This document shows positions 1 to 12,625 of a DNA stretch of 64,000 bases, piece by piece. This stretch comes from Promerops cafer (Eukaryota > Chordata > Aves > Passeriformes > Nectariniidae): NCBI GenBank assembly GCA_013398275.1, contig VZSE01008781.1:10001-74000 (forward strand), given 5' to 3'. A program made the position numbers and the translations under genes. Position 1 is the stretch's first letter. Each line of letters starts with the position of its first letter. The notes beneath the pieces were generated by a model. That model saw only the letters and a program-made list of their open reading frames with translations. It was not told where the DNA came from and did not search any database.

Positions 1-3000
1 GATCACATGCTGTAGAGGCCTTGACTTTGGCATATTTACAAAAAAAGTACATACTTTCAAAGCTCAGAAAGAGATTGGTGCTGCATTAGTTAAAAAAGGA
101 AGATATTTTCCTACCTTTTTTTTTTTTTTTAAATTTAAGAAGAATGTAAACAGTTGTGTTAGGAAAACTGATGTGTCAGGTAATTATTGTTTTCTTTTGC
201 CTATCTCACTGTATCTCACATTAGTTTTGTAAAACAGATTGTAGGCAATCTAGGCTTAATCCTTCTGGCAGGTACATTACACTAACATCAGTAGGGTCCA
301 TCAGGAGACCAGAGAAACTAAGAGGGGGAGGAGAGGCAGCATTTACTGTGGTAGGACCATTCCCTTTTTCCAGCTGAGAATATAAAAAAATTGGCACTGT
401 GTTCTAACTGAATGAATAAGGGCACATGAAGTCAGTTTGTACAGCAGCAATGTCTTAATGAGATGGTGTTTCTGAGATGGGTAAGGTTTTGCTGCATTTC
501 CTCTCCTCTGGCTGCTTACAGAGAGCTCCAAGCATTTGGATGTGGGAATGGAACAAGTGGCCCAATAAAATATAAAAAAAAAAAAAGTTAATAGTGCTAT
601 TCACTGAGTTTTAAGCTAGCTATTGATGTCTAAGTCAGCAGATCTTTTCCTTTTGAAACCAGAAAGTAAGTGGGTTTTTTTAAAGCATAACCAGGAAAAA
701 CCTGTGCTTTGATCTAAAGGTGGTTCAAATGAGATCCACACAGAGTTAATGCCCAAGCATGTCAAACTTCTTTTTTTTTTCCTTAGGAGAGGACCAAGCT
801 CTGCTACTTCAGTTGTCTGAAAATCTCCCTATGAAAGGCTTCTTGAGTAAATGGGCTGTGTTAAAACATGTAGAGGTGTCGTCTGCTATCCCTGGTACCT
901 GGGAAGAGCAAGGTCCCAGAATGTGGGATATTATTTTTTTTAGTGTTTTTCTTTCTTTTCTTATAATTGATATTTAGAAACCTAATAAGCTTCAAGTGAA
1001 GGCTGTGCAGTGTGGGGTGTCTGCAGAGCTGCCACAGGGACCCACGGAGGAGGCTGGTTAATGTGGGACGCTGACGTACAGGAACGTGGGTACAGTGGCA
1101 ACAGGATTCCCACATCATTTACATTAATTGAGATCAAAGGAGTTACTTCCAATTTGCACTAACCTAAGATCAGTTAATCCATGCATGCTTAAGGAGAGAT
1201 ATATTTTATAAGGTAAAAGGAGGGAGCAATGGCAAGATGAGCACTTTTCTGGCTCATCTAAAGCCTCATTTTGTTGTTTTGTACTCTTCCTGTGGAAAAG
1301 TGCAGTTGAGACACTGTCCTGTTTAAGCAGCAGGGAATGCTTGTATTCCAAGGTGCTGCTTTCTCAGGTGAGAGAATTATAAGAGAAAAAAATCAGAATC
1401 CTTCTGGATGGTTTTCAATCATAAAAAACATCCAAACACCCAGTGTTTTTAAGAGAATGTAGGATTTACAGATCCTGCTTCTGGGGAAAGTTTCTAGGGT
1501 GCTATTTACTTTGTATTTCCTTTCTAGAAATGTTGATATGTGTGAAGCTAACTTTCCAGCTTCCTGAGTGGCACTATTTCAGTTACGGGTCAGCTTTTTA
1601 TATAAAAAATATTTATAAGATGATTGCATTGAAAGAGCATATGTATACTTTTGAAAAGAAATCGGTGAAAATGGTGCTAAAAATCAAAGACAATTAACAG
1701 GATCATTAAGACTGATAGATTTTACGGTAGCCTATAAAGATGAAATATAAAACAAAATTACTGCCTTTTTGAATTTAAAAAGAGCTGTGGTAGGTGAAGA
1801 TGAAGCAAAACTGAAACATCTGCACCTTGCAGGTAAAGTTAATATAATCAACATTTCACTCTCGCAATGAAACAAAAAATTACTTTTAGCAGTTCTCATT
1901 CCGAGATTCCAAATCTGCTACTTTATGCTCCCTGTTAAATTGTTTTCTTCTCATGTTCATTGAGGGTAGAAGATATACCCTTTAGTGAAAGCTAAAAAAT
2001 CAGTTGAGATAAATGCACTTAAGGTGAATAAATGAGCTTTTACATCGAGGTACTCTCTGCAGGCTTAGGAGTCAGAACTTTCTATCGAAACAGGAGACGA
2101 TGTTTCTAAAATCTCTGAGGGTGAAATTCCCACCTGGAGGCAGGAAGGCGTATGTGGATGTGCATCTCTTATGACCCTGTTTGTGGGTGCTTGGATGCCT
2201 GGATTTGTGCTTCCATTTCAAGAGAGGTTGAATTGGCCTTAAGATATGAAATACAGCTCAAATCTGTCCACATATAGTTCTGTGTTGAGGTGCTGGCACC
2301 TGAATCTCATGTGAAGCAAAGTAGATTCTAGCTTTTAAAAATAGAAGCAGAATAAAAGTTTGACCTATTTAAAAAGGATTCAATGAAAATACAAACAACT
2401 GTCATGTTGTATTAAATATTATTAGAGTGTGAAATGAGGCAATTAAGGAGCTGGGGAGTTTTTCTTCTACCCAACAGTGATTTTTTTTCCCAGTCATTTT
2501 GCAGGGTTTCATGAGGCAGATGCAGGTGGGAAGCAGGCGAGGTTTGGGGGAGACTGAAGGGGAGCGTGACTGGGGGAACACTGTTTCTGACCTCTACAAA
2601 AGCAAGTTGTGCATGGAGAGGACAACAGCAGCAAAGGGTCCTGCACTGCCCACCTTCCCCAGGACTGTCGTTTTGATCTGCCCGGCCGCCTCGCGCAGTG
2701 CTCATCATCTCCAGGCGCTTCGTGCCTCAGCCACACAGCAAACCCCATCTGCTCCATTTAATGATTTCTGTTTGATGAATTTTTCTGTATTCATAAAGGG
2801 AGATGCTGTCACAAGGGACAGCCTCAAGCACACCCACCCCTACAATCTTTATCAAGCTCTGAGCCATAATCATTCAGGCTCAGCTCCTAATATAGCACAA
2901 GCCCTGCAGAACTGGGGGTTCGCTGGCAGCCGGCTTCTGCTTCTTTCATAAACTGTAATTCTGATGCTGCAGGTTTAATTAAGTACGTGGCAGTTAATCA

Positions 3001-3370
3001 GCCACTGAAAACAGGGGCCTCCACTGGGGAATTACCTGAGTGAAAACAGACCAAACATGAAGGGGCTCCCTTGAAACTCTAGTACTTGTGCTTCTATGGT
3101 GAAATGGAAAGAAAGTTATCAAATAAAATCTGTTTGCTTGTGGCTGTACTGTGACAGCTTTGTTAGTCCTAACAGATGACAAGGATTATTCAATCAATAT
3201 AGATTTACCTTGAGAGTTTTGCTGTTTTCAGGCACCTCCAGGAAAATGACAGCCATTAAATATGTACAAAGGCCAGTCCAGGGCCTGTGGCCTCTAGCTT
3301 TAAGCTGCTGCCTTTTCTGAGTTATGTCAGGATCAATTTTTTCTAATAGATATCACTTATCCTACATGAT
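1..3370. other. Noncoding AT-rich stretch, no gene recognised
   Basis: No gene or recognisable transposon is visible. The stretch holds homopolymer runs (T15 at 116-130, A13 at 574-586, a T run ending near 780) and scattered short open frames without domain character. The longest, 150 codons at 2499-2951 on the plus strand, is overlapped by open frames on the minus strand, which suggests chance in a slightly GC-richer patch. The segment around 2890-3180 mixes TTAATTAA-like and TTAATCAG-like motifs with unique sequence and could be a conserved noncoding element, but that is an impression only. Confidence 0.6.
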
Positions 3371-3412
3371 AATCAGGCTATCATAGTCCATTGATTACAT
3401 GACAGCCTGATT
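3371..3412. repeat. Inverted repeat / hairpin, 14-bp arms
   Basis: The left arm AATCAGGCTATCAT (3371-3384) and right arm ATGACAGCCTGATT (3399-3412) are reverse complements except for one position, with a 14-nt loop between them. It sits in unique, non-repetitive sequence. It could be a paired binding site, a small structured RNA element, or chance. The arms are short for a microRNA precursor. Confidence 0.7.
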
Positions 3413-6400
3413 TAGGTCTGGTCTAGAAGATAAGAAACACAGGGAAATCTCTTGCCTGTGTTGTCAGGGAATTAAATTCCTCTTTTGGAACTTTCCCCTG
3501 AAGTTATTTCCTGTGTGCAGAAGCCAAGTTAGCTGTGTTGACCAGTTACCCTCCCTCACACCACCCTCACTCCAGTGTGGAATTGCAGGGAACCAGAGCT
3601 GAAAACTTGAACCCAGCATTTTTTTGTCATCTGAATTGTGGAAATGTAGTCTGAGTCTGTTAGCACTGGTTGCTGTTCCAGTAGGAGGTTTTGGTTCATT
3701 TTGAAGGCTGCACTAGACTTAAGAACCATTTTATTTAGGAAGATCCCTGTTTTGGGATCTGGGTCGGGTGAAGGCTAAGTGTCATAAAACAGAAGTGTGA
3801 AATGTCATCTTCTTTGTGTGACCCCAAATATCACATTTTTGTTTCTATTTACAAGGTTTTCTTGAGATATCTTGATGTTAGTGCTACTATGCCTTTTGTG
3901 GTGCTGGAGTTGAGGTTCCCTGTTTTTCAAGGTATCCAAAAAGGCTGAAGGAAGGCGTTTGGATCTGAACCGTCCAGAAAACCATTCCAGTGCTCTTTGC
4001 TGAATGAGAACTAAGTAGCTGCAGTCACACTGGTGAAAGCTGAGGAAACACCCTCCCTTGTTGTGAGGGATCCTTTAAACTCTCACCTAGGTGCTCATGC
4101 ACCAGCTTTTATATCCCATAAGGGCTGGAATTAATCTGGTATATCTTCTGTGAACAGTCTTCTCTCTTTAGGTCTGTGTAAGACTTAGAAAGGAGAAAAA
4201 ATGGGAGAAAATAGACCTGCTGGCTTATATTTCAGTATGCTGTTAAGGTTTCTAACTTATTGCTCATTCAGATTCCAAGCTAAGAGTATGTTAATTTTCA
4301 AAGCAAAATAAAAATTGTATATCCAGATGTGGTGTTGGAGTAGCTATGAGATACATTTGTCATTATTGCTTTTTTGTCATTATTGCTTTTTGCATACTGT
4401 CTGATCTTATAGTTCCTTCATCTTACAATCTGCGCTTCTAAGCAAGAGTGTAATAATTCTCAATATTTACTGACAATTTTATTATAACTACAGATCAAAC
4501 ATATATGGGAGTTTTGGGGTTTTTAAGTAGTTTGTTTTTACCACAAAACGATTTGTAAACATAGCAAAGCTCTAATTTCAAGCAAGAGGGTGAGAAATTG
4601 ATTTTAGTATGTTAAAGAGCATACTGGTGTTCACTAGGGAACCTCTGGTTTCTCTTTTAAGGCCCAGTAAACTTTGTTTTCTGTAGCTCTTACAGTCTTT
4701 TGTTATGTGTTTGTTTTGAAACTTATAAAAGATCAAGGTGCTATAGAGCACATCAATGTATAGGAATAGATAAAACTGCTACACTGAACTTCACTAATAT
4801 AGAAATAGAAATACTAAAGAAAATGCTTCAGTATGATCCAACTATCAAACAAATCAAATCTATGTTTCATGTGAGAAAATACAATGAAGTCCAAATATTA
4901 TGGGGGAAAAAAGGCATTTTTGTTTCACTAAGGTGTACATGTTAAATAATCAAAGGATTCAACATGACAATATGGTTATAGATAGTTATCTTAAGTGCCT
5001 TCTGTGGTGAGGAACCGAAATTAAGAACTTGAACAAAACATGATACATGAAAGTGCAGGTTCTACAAACACTGGGTTGCTTATTAAAACTACTTTGATCC
5101 CTCGTTTCTTTGATATCCTAGGTCTTATAAAGAATTCACTTTCAGGGGTAAATATAGGTAGTTCAGAGAGACTTTATGACATACTGTACATACTGCTCTT
5201 TCAGAGACACTTTTTAATTACTTAAGAAAAAAAAAATGCAGCAAGAGAAAAATGCTGATAGAGTCACTATCTACTGATGTTAGTTTTTAACTGCTGATTA
5301 TTTTGGTGTAACCTATTTGAATAATTCACTCCTCAGAAGCAGGTCAGGCTTGAGAATCTGAACATATCTGCTAACGTTCCAGATTAGCAGGATAAGACAT
5401 TGGTTCACACAACAGATGGGGTATATGCTTGTCCCTAAAAAGATCATATTTGCTTGCTTCTCAAATATTACCTGCCGGAAAAGCTGGATTTTTTGCTGCT
5501 GTTCACTACCTTGGTTCCCTGAGCAGGGCTGCAGGGAATTCTTAGAGAAGAATCAATGTTATTAATGTTTATTCTCCTTTTCTAATCACTTTGGGACACA
5601 GTTTTCTAGTCACGGAGGCCTACAGAGGCAGTTCCAGTAAAAATACATATTTCTGTTTTCAAATTCACAGCTTTTTTTTTAACCTTTGCTCCTTAAAACT
5701 ACTGTCAGCAAATGCAGGGCAGTGTTATAGCCCCTGCACAGACTCTGGTGTTCTAGAAATGTGGGTTTGGATCTGACTTTTGTGTTGAGGCTTTTCTGCA
5801 TAAGGGGCAGGTGCTAAACCTGGTGCTGTGATGTGGGGCTGAGTGGTGGGAAAGACCAAGTTCAGGTAACAGACCATGGTTTCTTTGTGATGGGAAACTG
5901 CGCTGCAGGTCAAACCTTTATTTTATAAACTTCAGTGGGGTAGACTTCTAGCAGCCCAAAAGCTTCAACATACCTTTTTACACCTAGGAATGTGAAAGGA
6001 TGGCTTTTAATAAAACCCGTTTCCCCAATTTTGAATGCTATGTGGATGAACAGGTATGGCTTGTGTCAGTAGTGTAATGATTATCAGGTAACATAAAATT
6101 TGGATTTGAAATGAACCAGTGAAATAGAATCTTAATATGCCTTGGGTATTTAGGGGTAAGGGGCTCTTGTGTCATTTTGGTCAGATGAGCTTGAAAATGA
6201 AAATAAAAAATACAGGACCTGAAGCTGGGTGCTGAAAACACATTGCAGTCAGATCCAATATCTGAGACAAAGTGCAGTCATATTTTGACCTGCATATTTT
6301 TGGCTTTAAAGTATGGTTGGGATGCTCACTATTTTCTTGAGTTGAAAGTACCAACAAAATGAAAATTGGGGATCCCTAGAATGTACTCAAGTGAAAATCC

Positions 6401-6440
6401 TGAGCCCGTTTTATTAGATCAGTTCTGTTTCTTTCATGAC
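3413..6440. other. Noncoding stretch, no gene recognised
   Basis: I see no gene. AT-rich unique sequence with a few short open frames (for example 81 codons at 4700-4945) that show no domain. One short tandem duplication is listed separately. Confidence 0.6.
4359..4391. repeat. Tandem duplication, unit about 16-17 bp, two copies
   Basis: The unit GTCATTATTGCTTTTT occurs twice in direct succession, at 4359 and 4376, differing only in the length of the T run at the end of the unit. This is typical of local slippage or a small tandem duplication. Confidence 0.85.
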
Positions 6441-6482
6441 TTCTTTTTTTTTATTTATTTTTTTATTTTCTTTTTTTTTTTT
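6441..6482. repeat. T-rich low-complexity tract
   Basis: About 42 bases are almost all T with a few A, C and interrupting triplets, ending in a run of 12 T. On the minus strand it reads as an A-rich tail. An AATAAA lies about 60 bases upstream of it on that strand (see findings). Confidence 0.9.
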
Positions 6483-7139
6483 GCAACAAGCAACTTAAAA
6501 CTAAAAACATAAAGCCACTTCAGATTCCAGACAAAAACATTTATTAATGATACAAATGTACTCTCACTGTCAAAAAAATTGCCAAATTGCCAGATGGTTC
6601 ATTCTGAAAATGGGACTGTTGTACTGCAGAATGCTTTTTTCCCCCTTTCAGTATAGGTACCTTATTAAAATAGTATTTTTCTACCCGATTTTCCTGTTAT
6701 GATTTTTTTTTTTTGTTTTTTTAATATATTAAAGAGGTTTAATTAACAGATGACAAACACAGTCTGGAAGGATGTTCAAGTTTCCAAAACCCAAACAGAT
6801 CCCTCAGTGCAGGTTCATTTGTTATTTCTTTATAAGGAAGAGCTCTGGTTCCTTTGCTCTAAATTCCATTTTCCAGCTTTGAGCTGACAAGTCTGGCAGC
6901 AGCAGAACCTGTGACACCCAAATGAGCAGCTCTAATTCACCAATTACACCCAGGGGATTTGGTGAAAGTGTAAATCTCCACGCAAGGCCTGGCAAGGCAG
7001 GTGTCCCAATCAAATAGCAGAGACTGCAGCACCTCTGTGAAATGCCTTCACATGCAAGAGCATCTCTGCAGAGTCCTCCCTGCAGATTATCCTTAGCCTT
7101 AATCCACACTTGAAAATAAAGTGTAACTTCCCCTTATTT
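6483..7139. other. Noncoding stretch, no gene recognised
   Basis: Unique sequence with a second T-rich tract near 6703-6721. A 95-codon open frame on the minus strand at 6822-7109 has no recognisable domain and is probably accidental. Confidence 0.55.
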
Positions 7140-7480
7140 CTTGTCTCTCCTATGTTTCTATTCACTGCCTTTCATGCTGCCTTTCATTAATTAATTAATT
7201 ACCTGTCCAATAAACTGTTGCATTTAATTGATCTATCAATCTAAAGGGTAGCTATGACTCAGCTTAGTAATATTTTGAAATCCATGGGAAGGTATTTGTC
7301 AAAGTTTGTGAATCTGCAAAGCACTTCTGTGATCAACCCACGTTATCTAATGCAATTTCTATAATAATTTAAATTTATTATTTTCATAGTCAAGGTGTTT
7401 AAAACTAATTAATGAATATCCTTTTGGAGATTATTTATAGATTTGTATTAGCATTGTTTATTTTTTATGTTACAGTTCTT
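7140..7480. other. Possible conserved noncoding element (AT-rich)
   Basis: Unique sequence dense in homeodomain-type TAAT motifs, including (ATTA)4 at 7186-7201, with well-spaced complex sequence and no repeat signature. This texture is typical of developmental conserved noncoding elements in gene deserts. It is an inference from appearance, since no alignment was possible. Confidence 0.25.
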
Positions 7481-7999
7481 GGAATGCTACTATTAAACAG
7501 GTGTCTGTGTTCCCTCCTTAAATCTTCCAATGTTTTTGTGGATAGTAGATGATGGACAGCTAAAAAAAATGAGAGTTTTAAACCAAGAAGAAGATTTTTT
7601 TACTTTTAAATTATAAACTCTACCTTCCATCTTCAATATCTCATTGTGATCAAGAATTTAAGATCTCACTTTTATATTAATAATCCATTTCAGACATGTT
7701 TAACTACCTCACATATAATAGAATTCCTTCAGACACAGAAGATATAAAAGTAATGTAGTTTTCCTCGAGTTGCTATATCACTGTTAGAGTATGCAAGCTC
7801 CACATTAATTGAGACTTAAAAAAGAACATAATTTGTCATTTCCAGGTGGAGGGGAACCAAAACAACCTCCCTGTAAATGCAGTCCTGTTTGGGGTAGTCT
7901 TTGGAGTGTGCTTCACTCTTTTTTTCCCTCTTTTATTTAAGTGACTTAGATCAAACATTCAAGCACCGTCTGTAACTAATATTGTTTCCTGGCCTAAAC
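7481..7999. other. Noncoding stretch, nothing recognised
   Basis: AT-rich unique sequence. I see no gene, repeat family or strong motif. Confidence 0.6.
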
Positions 8000-8420
8000 A
8001 GATAATTGCCCTTCTGGATGTATAAAAGATGTCTCATGGAGCAAAGTGAAATATCATTAATAAAGGAGAATGATTTACTCACGAATTCTTCAAGAAGTAA
8101 GATTAATAAGCCATCCCCTGGTGTTAGATATAATCCTCAGATCTCTCTTCACTGCATGACTTATTTTTGCAACAACTGCACTATTCAATCATTAATCATT
8201 ACACTCAGTGAGCAGTTTATCTGTGCTAATGTGCATGCTATACACAAACAACAACTCCCTCTTACACTTGAAGAACAGGGAGGAGGAAAAGCAGGCGCTA
8301 CAGTGTGATGTGAATGAAATAAAATGAGGCTGCCATATGATACATACGTTTTCATTCCAGATATAGCAACTTCAGTTAGAAGGTATCTCTTTCCTAATGA
8401 AAGCAAGATTGCATTTCAAT
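8000..8420. other. Possible conserved noncoding element
   Basis: Unique sequence with several TAAT cores, including a paired ATTAATCATTA arrangement near 8190-8200. A 100-codon open frame at 8006-8308 and a minus-strand frame overlap here, and neither has domain character. Composition and lack of repeats fit a regulatory element, but conservation cannot be judged from one genome. Confidence 0.25.
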
Positions 8421-11400
8421 GTGGAGTAATGGTTGTAAGGGAGAAATCGTGTGTGGGACTTGAAAATACATCTGTTGTCTTACCTGTTCTTGTGAGAGTA
8501 AAGGAGACACAGCTTTGGCTCTTACCCGTGTGCCAATAAGGTAACTTGTGTTCCCCAGAGCAGTTCAGCTATGCTAGCACTGTGCTCCATGTGGGCTAAT
8601 TTATCTTGAATTTAAACCTACTTTTATATGGTACAAGCCTGAGCATAGACCACTCCACAGATGAACTGGAGAGGGGATGAGAACTGCTTTGTTTAGCAGT
8701 CATTGGATGATTTTTGGAGCCTGCATGAACCCTGTGGGAGTTGGCAGTCTGTGCAAGGGGGGTGCATAGCAGGTCCCCCTTTGGTTTTATTAGTAAAAAT
8801 GATATGGCAGTAAAGTAAGCATTTTACATACCAGAGGGTTTTGTCGTAAGTAATAGAGCTGAACTCCATTAGCAGGACAGAATAGTGCAAACCACCCAGT
8901 CCAGTTTGGAGCTTGTCTTCCAGCAAATTTGTCTCACTTTTTCTTCGTCTTTACAAAACCAACTCGCCAGACAGCTAATGAAATAGGTAGTAAAACTGTC
9001 ATCAAAGAAGACACTCATATGTTCGAGATATAAGATTTCTGATCTACCTGGACCTACAATTATAATAAAGTAGTAAAGATTATTAGCTTCATGCAATCTG
9101 ACAGGAATGTGAAATTCATCTCTTATTTTAAAATCTTTAATTTTAACTTTAAATTAGTTTTTATATACAAATATCCACCACTACTCTAGATACACAAATC
9201 TGTTTAATTTGCTTCTTCCAAGTACTAGCAATAAAGATTTCTATTATACTTCTATTTTTCTGATTGTGGATGCTGATAGCCACCTGACAATTGAGTTACA
9301 GCTGTGTAGCTGAATCAAGTGCTCATGATTAGGAGTTCATTGTGTTCTCTAACAAAAAAAGCAGTGGAGGGAGAATGGGTCAGGGAAACCCCAACCAAGT
9401 CTCTAGAGTAAGTCTGCTAGTTTCCAGGTAATCCTGCACCTGCAGTGAGTGGAGAGAAGTGTGGGATGAGATGAGATGAATCCTATGTGAGCAAGGCCAA
9501 TGAATGGAAAAAAAAGGCGTGGAAGAAATGTCAAGTTTAGTTTGGCTCTTCTCTGCCCCTGTGTAAGGTTTTTGGTGAGCAAAAGAGCTCAAGACTTCTG
9601 TAATGGAAAAACATGGTCTGAGGGAAAGTGAAAACACGTGGTTTTAAGTGATTGTTAGCATTTTAGAGAGATAGCATAAAATAGGGAGGGGCACAATTAA
9701 ACATAGGAAAGAGCTGTTGCATTTCCACACCACGTTATTTTGAAGTAATTGAAAATGTTCCATTCATCTTGGTTTTTTTCCAGCGGAAAACTTGTTGAAA
9801 AACATTTTATTGAAGCCAATATTTACGTATCAGGAATCTTTCCTAATCACTGGATATTGCTTAGTAACTGGAAAGGAAATTTCATAATATTTTTTGCCTT
9901 AAATGCCAGGCTCACCTCTCATGAAGAATCTCCAAGTGCTTTGTAAGTATTCATTAATACAGTAGTAGAGTAGCATTCTCACTGTGGAGTTAAAGCACAA
10001 GGCAGAGTGTGTAAGTAAATCTGAACTGGCTCTGGGGAAAACCCTCTGGTACATGTTAAGGTCCCACAGATGAGAGACTTCAAGCTATTTTTAATCCACT
10101 GGCTTTTGGTGAGGGCATTCTCAGCCTCTCATTGGTTTGGAGGGCTGCTCGGTACCTGCGAGTCCTTCAGAGCCAGCTCATTTTCTGCAAGCAAGCGTTG
10201 CTTTGTGGTGTGTCAGAGGGGCTCTCTGAGCCAAAAACCTCTGCAAAACCACTATTTCCTTCTGGCCTCAGCTGCCACTGGATGGACAGGGCAGGAATCA
10301 AAGCTTAGGTTTCTGATCTATCTCGTGTGGCTGCAGTTTTGGGCTGGGAAACACCTACGTGTTTCAGCCATTATGACTTCTGCCTCTGTCTAATTAAATG
10401 GGAGCGTATCCTGTCTTTCCTTGATTTCATAGTTTGAGAGGTTTTTCTTACTGGCTAAATGCCTTGGGAAACTTTAACTGAGCACGCTTAATTATGCTGA
10501 AAAGACCTGACTCTTTCCTGGTGATCTCCCTGACCCTAATAGCAAGGTACTGAGCAAAGTGAAAAATGGTCTCAGCATCTCCATTTTCAGTAGGAACAGT
10601 GGCACTGGCTGCTCCTCCCTTCCGGTGGATGTGATTGTCATATAATTGTCACGTTATGTGTTTGTCCAGCTTCTACCAACACCCACCCAAAAAGTGTGAT
10701 AATTAAATGTGTACTGCAGCTATTGAATGACTACCCAGTTACACAGGAACGTGCCCTAGTTTGGATCAAGGGCCGCATTCAGATCTCTCAGGTCTATGGC
10801 GGGTTCCCACAGCAGTACCAAATCCCTTTTTGTGAACGAGAGAATCCTAGTTTGTTTCATATTTACAAACCACACTGTCATTACCAATGATGCAGTATCA
10901 GCTATGATAATTATCACTGTGCCTTCAGCTTCAACAGAGCAGACATTTGTCTGATCCATGTGGAGGGTTGCCAAGTTGGCTTGTGGTATACTTGCTGAAA
11001 TTAGATGGCTTTTTTCAGCTTGGATTGCACCAACACCCACTCATGTTAACTGTGAAGGAATTAGTGTGGTTAAAATGACATTTCTTATGTTGTCTTATGA
11101 AATTTGAGTTCTGAATTATGAATTACAGTAATATGACTTCTGTTCCATTTAGTGACTTGGTGGAATGTAGCGTTAAGATATTTTGACCTTTTTTGGCAAT
11201 TGTAACTTGGAGAAGGTGGTAGCTGTAGATAAAATTAGAGGATATTCTCATGTTAACAAAATTAAGGTTGCAAAGTTTGGTTTTACAAAGTAAACTTTTG
11301 CTCTTCCAAGCTGCCTGGTGGTCTGCTCTAGTTTGTGTATTTTTCCAATACGCTACCTAAAAATCCTTTCCCTTAATTTGCCTTGAGAAAACCTTTTGGA

Positions 11401-12598
11401 AGGAGAATTTTTGCTGTGGATTGATCTTTTTTCATTGGGAGAAAATAGAATCTATCTGATATTCAGAAGAGCACTTTTCTCTAACAAGATTAGTTCACGT
11501 CCACACGTGGCAATAGTAAGGTTTTTGAGAGTCTTTAGCACTGTCCTCTTTTCTTCCAACTGAAGATTCATGGGTGTTTTTACCAGTGGCTTTCGTGGGA
11601 GGAGGATTAAGCCAATGCTTCTGAAAATCCCAACTGGGACATTTTTCCATGTAATAGTCCAGGACTGAGCCACATGGAGAAATCAAGGCATCTGTTTCCT
11701 CTGTATAATTGAGAATATCTCTCATGAGCCAGAGAGGCAGAGGGGAGAAAAAAATAAATCCTGGCTGTGTGAAATCTGGAGAAATAGCCTTGTTGGTCAA
11801 TAATTCTGGAAAGATAGCTTTATTTTTCTAAGTCAGAATATAGATGTTAGGAGTTGCCTTTCCCAAATCCAGTCACTGGAGGAGGTCTTACAGTTCCCTG
11901 CTACTGAGCATTGAATCTCGGGTAGAATAAATGCACGCACTGGCTTGACCTCATGAGTTTCCTTTATGGTTCATTTTCATCACTGTCCTTTATGCTGGTC
12001 TCTGTGGGATCCTAGAGCCGACCCAGACCAAGCAGCAGAGGAAGGGCAGGGTGTCCCTTGTGGGGCTGTTACTGCTGCAGCTGAGCAAGGCCCCTTAATG
12101 ATTCCAGTAGATTTGCCTGAGCTTTAGAGTGGGAGAAAAATTTACCCTGCAAATAAAGAGCGATGGGCAGTGCGGCTTACAGGGATACACGGAGCAACTT
12201 AATTATGTTCAGCACAAGTTCAAGCAGTATCTGTAGGTAACATATGTGACTTCAGAGCCAGAGGTTCAGAAAAGTGGGTTTTATATTTTGGTGGACTATA
12301 AACTTGCAGATGATAGCAGGCATTAATCTAGTTAACACTAAAAGCAAGTTCATCAGTTATCCCATGGAAAATACAGTTGTGTCCTATAGTTGACATCAAT
12401 CACTGGAATGGATCAATGTTTTTCAATAAGAAAATGAACAAAGATATCATTTCTTGCCAAAAGGATATTTCTACTGGAAATGGCGGTTACTGGCAACCTT
12501 TTTGTTTTCATTGAAAACTCCAAGACTGAAAATTCTTGATTTCCAGCCTGTCAGTTAAAACACAAAAACTTCTATGAGAAAACTTTAGTGAAAGCATT
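8421..12598. other. Noncoding stretch, no gene recognised
   Basis: About 4.2 kb of unique sequence with only short open frames, the longest 107 codons at 10070-10393. An exon-shaped segment with good acceptor and donor sites lies at 9784-9942 and is treated as a finding because no homology supports it. Confidence 0.6.
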
Positions 12599-12625
12599 GT
12601 TCTCATAAATCTTTTTTATGAGAAC
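12599..12625. repeat. Perfect hairpin, 11-bp stem, 5-nt loop
   Basis: GTTCTCATAAA (12599-12609) is followed by a 5-base loop and its exact reverse complement TTTATGAGAAC (12615-12625). A related TATGAGAA sits 40 bases upstream. The flanks are AT-rich unique sequence. The stem is perfect but short. I have no functional assignment. Confidence 0.8.

Noticed and set aside
770..905. T-rich tract plus CCTTAG followed by an open stretch, as an exon
   Set aside because: The acceptor is plausible but I see no good donor in phase and no recognisable peptide.
2499..2951. 150-codon plus-strand open frame
   Set aside because: No domain, signal peptide or recognisable family. Minus-strand frames are open over the same bases.
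4700..4945. A peptide stretch with LKKMLQYDP, reminiscent of a protein-kinase C-lobe
   Set aside because: The surrounding residues do not follow the kinase fold and the match is only a few residues long. Chance.
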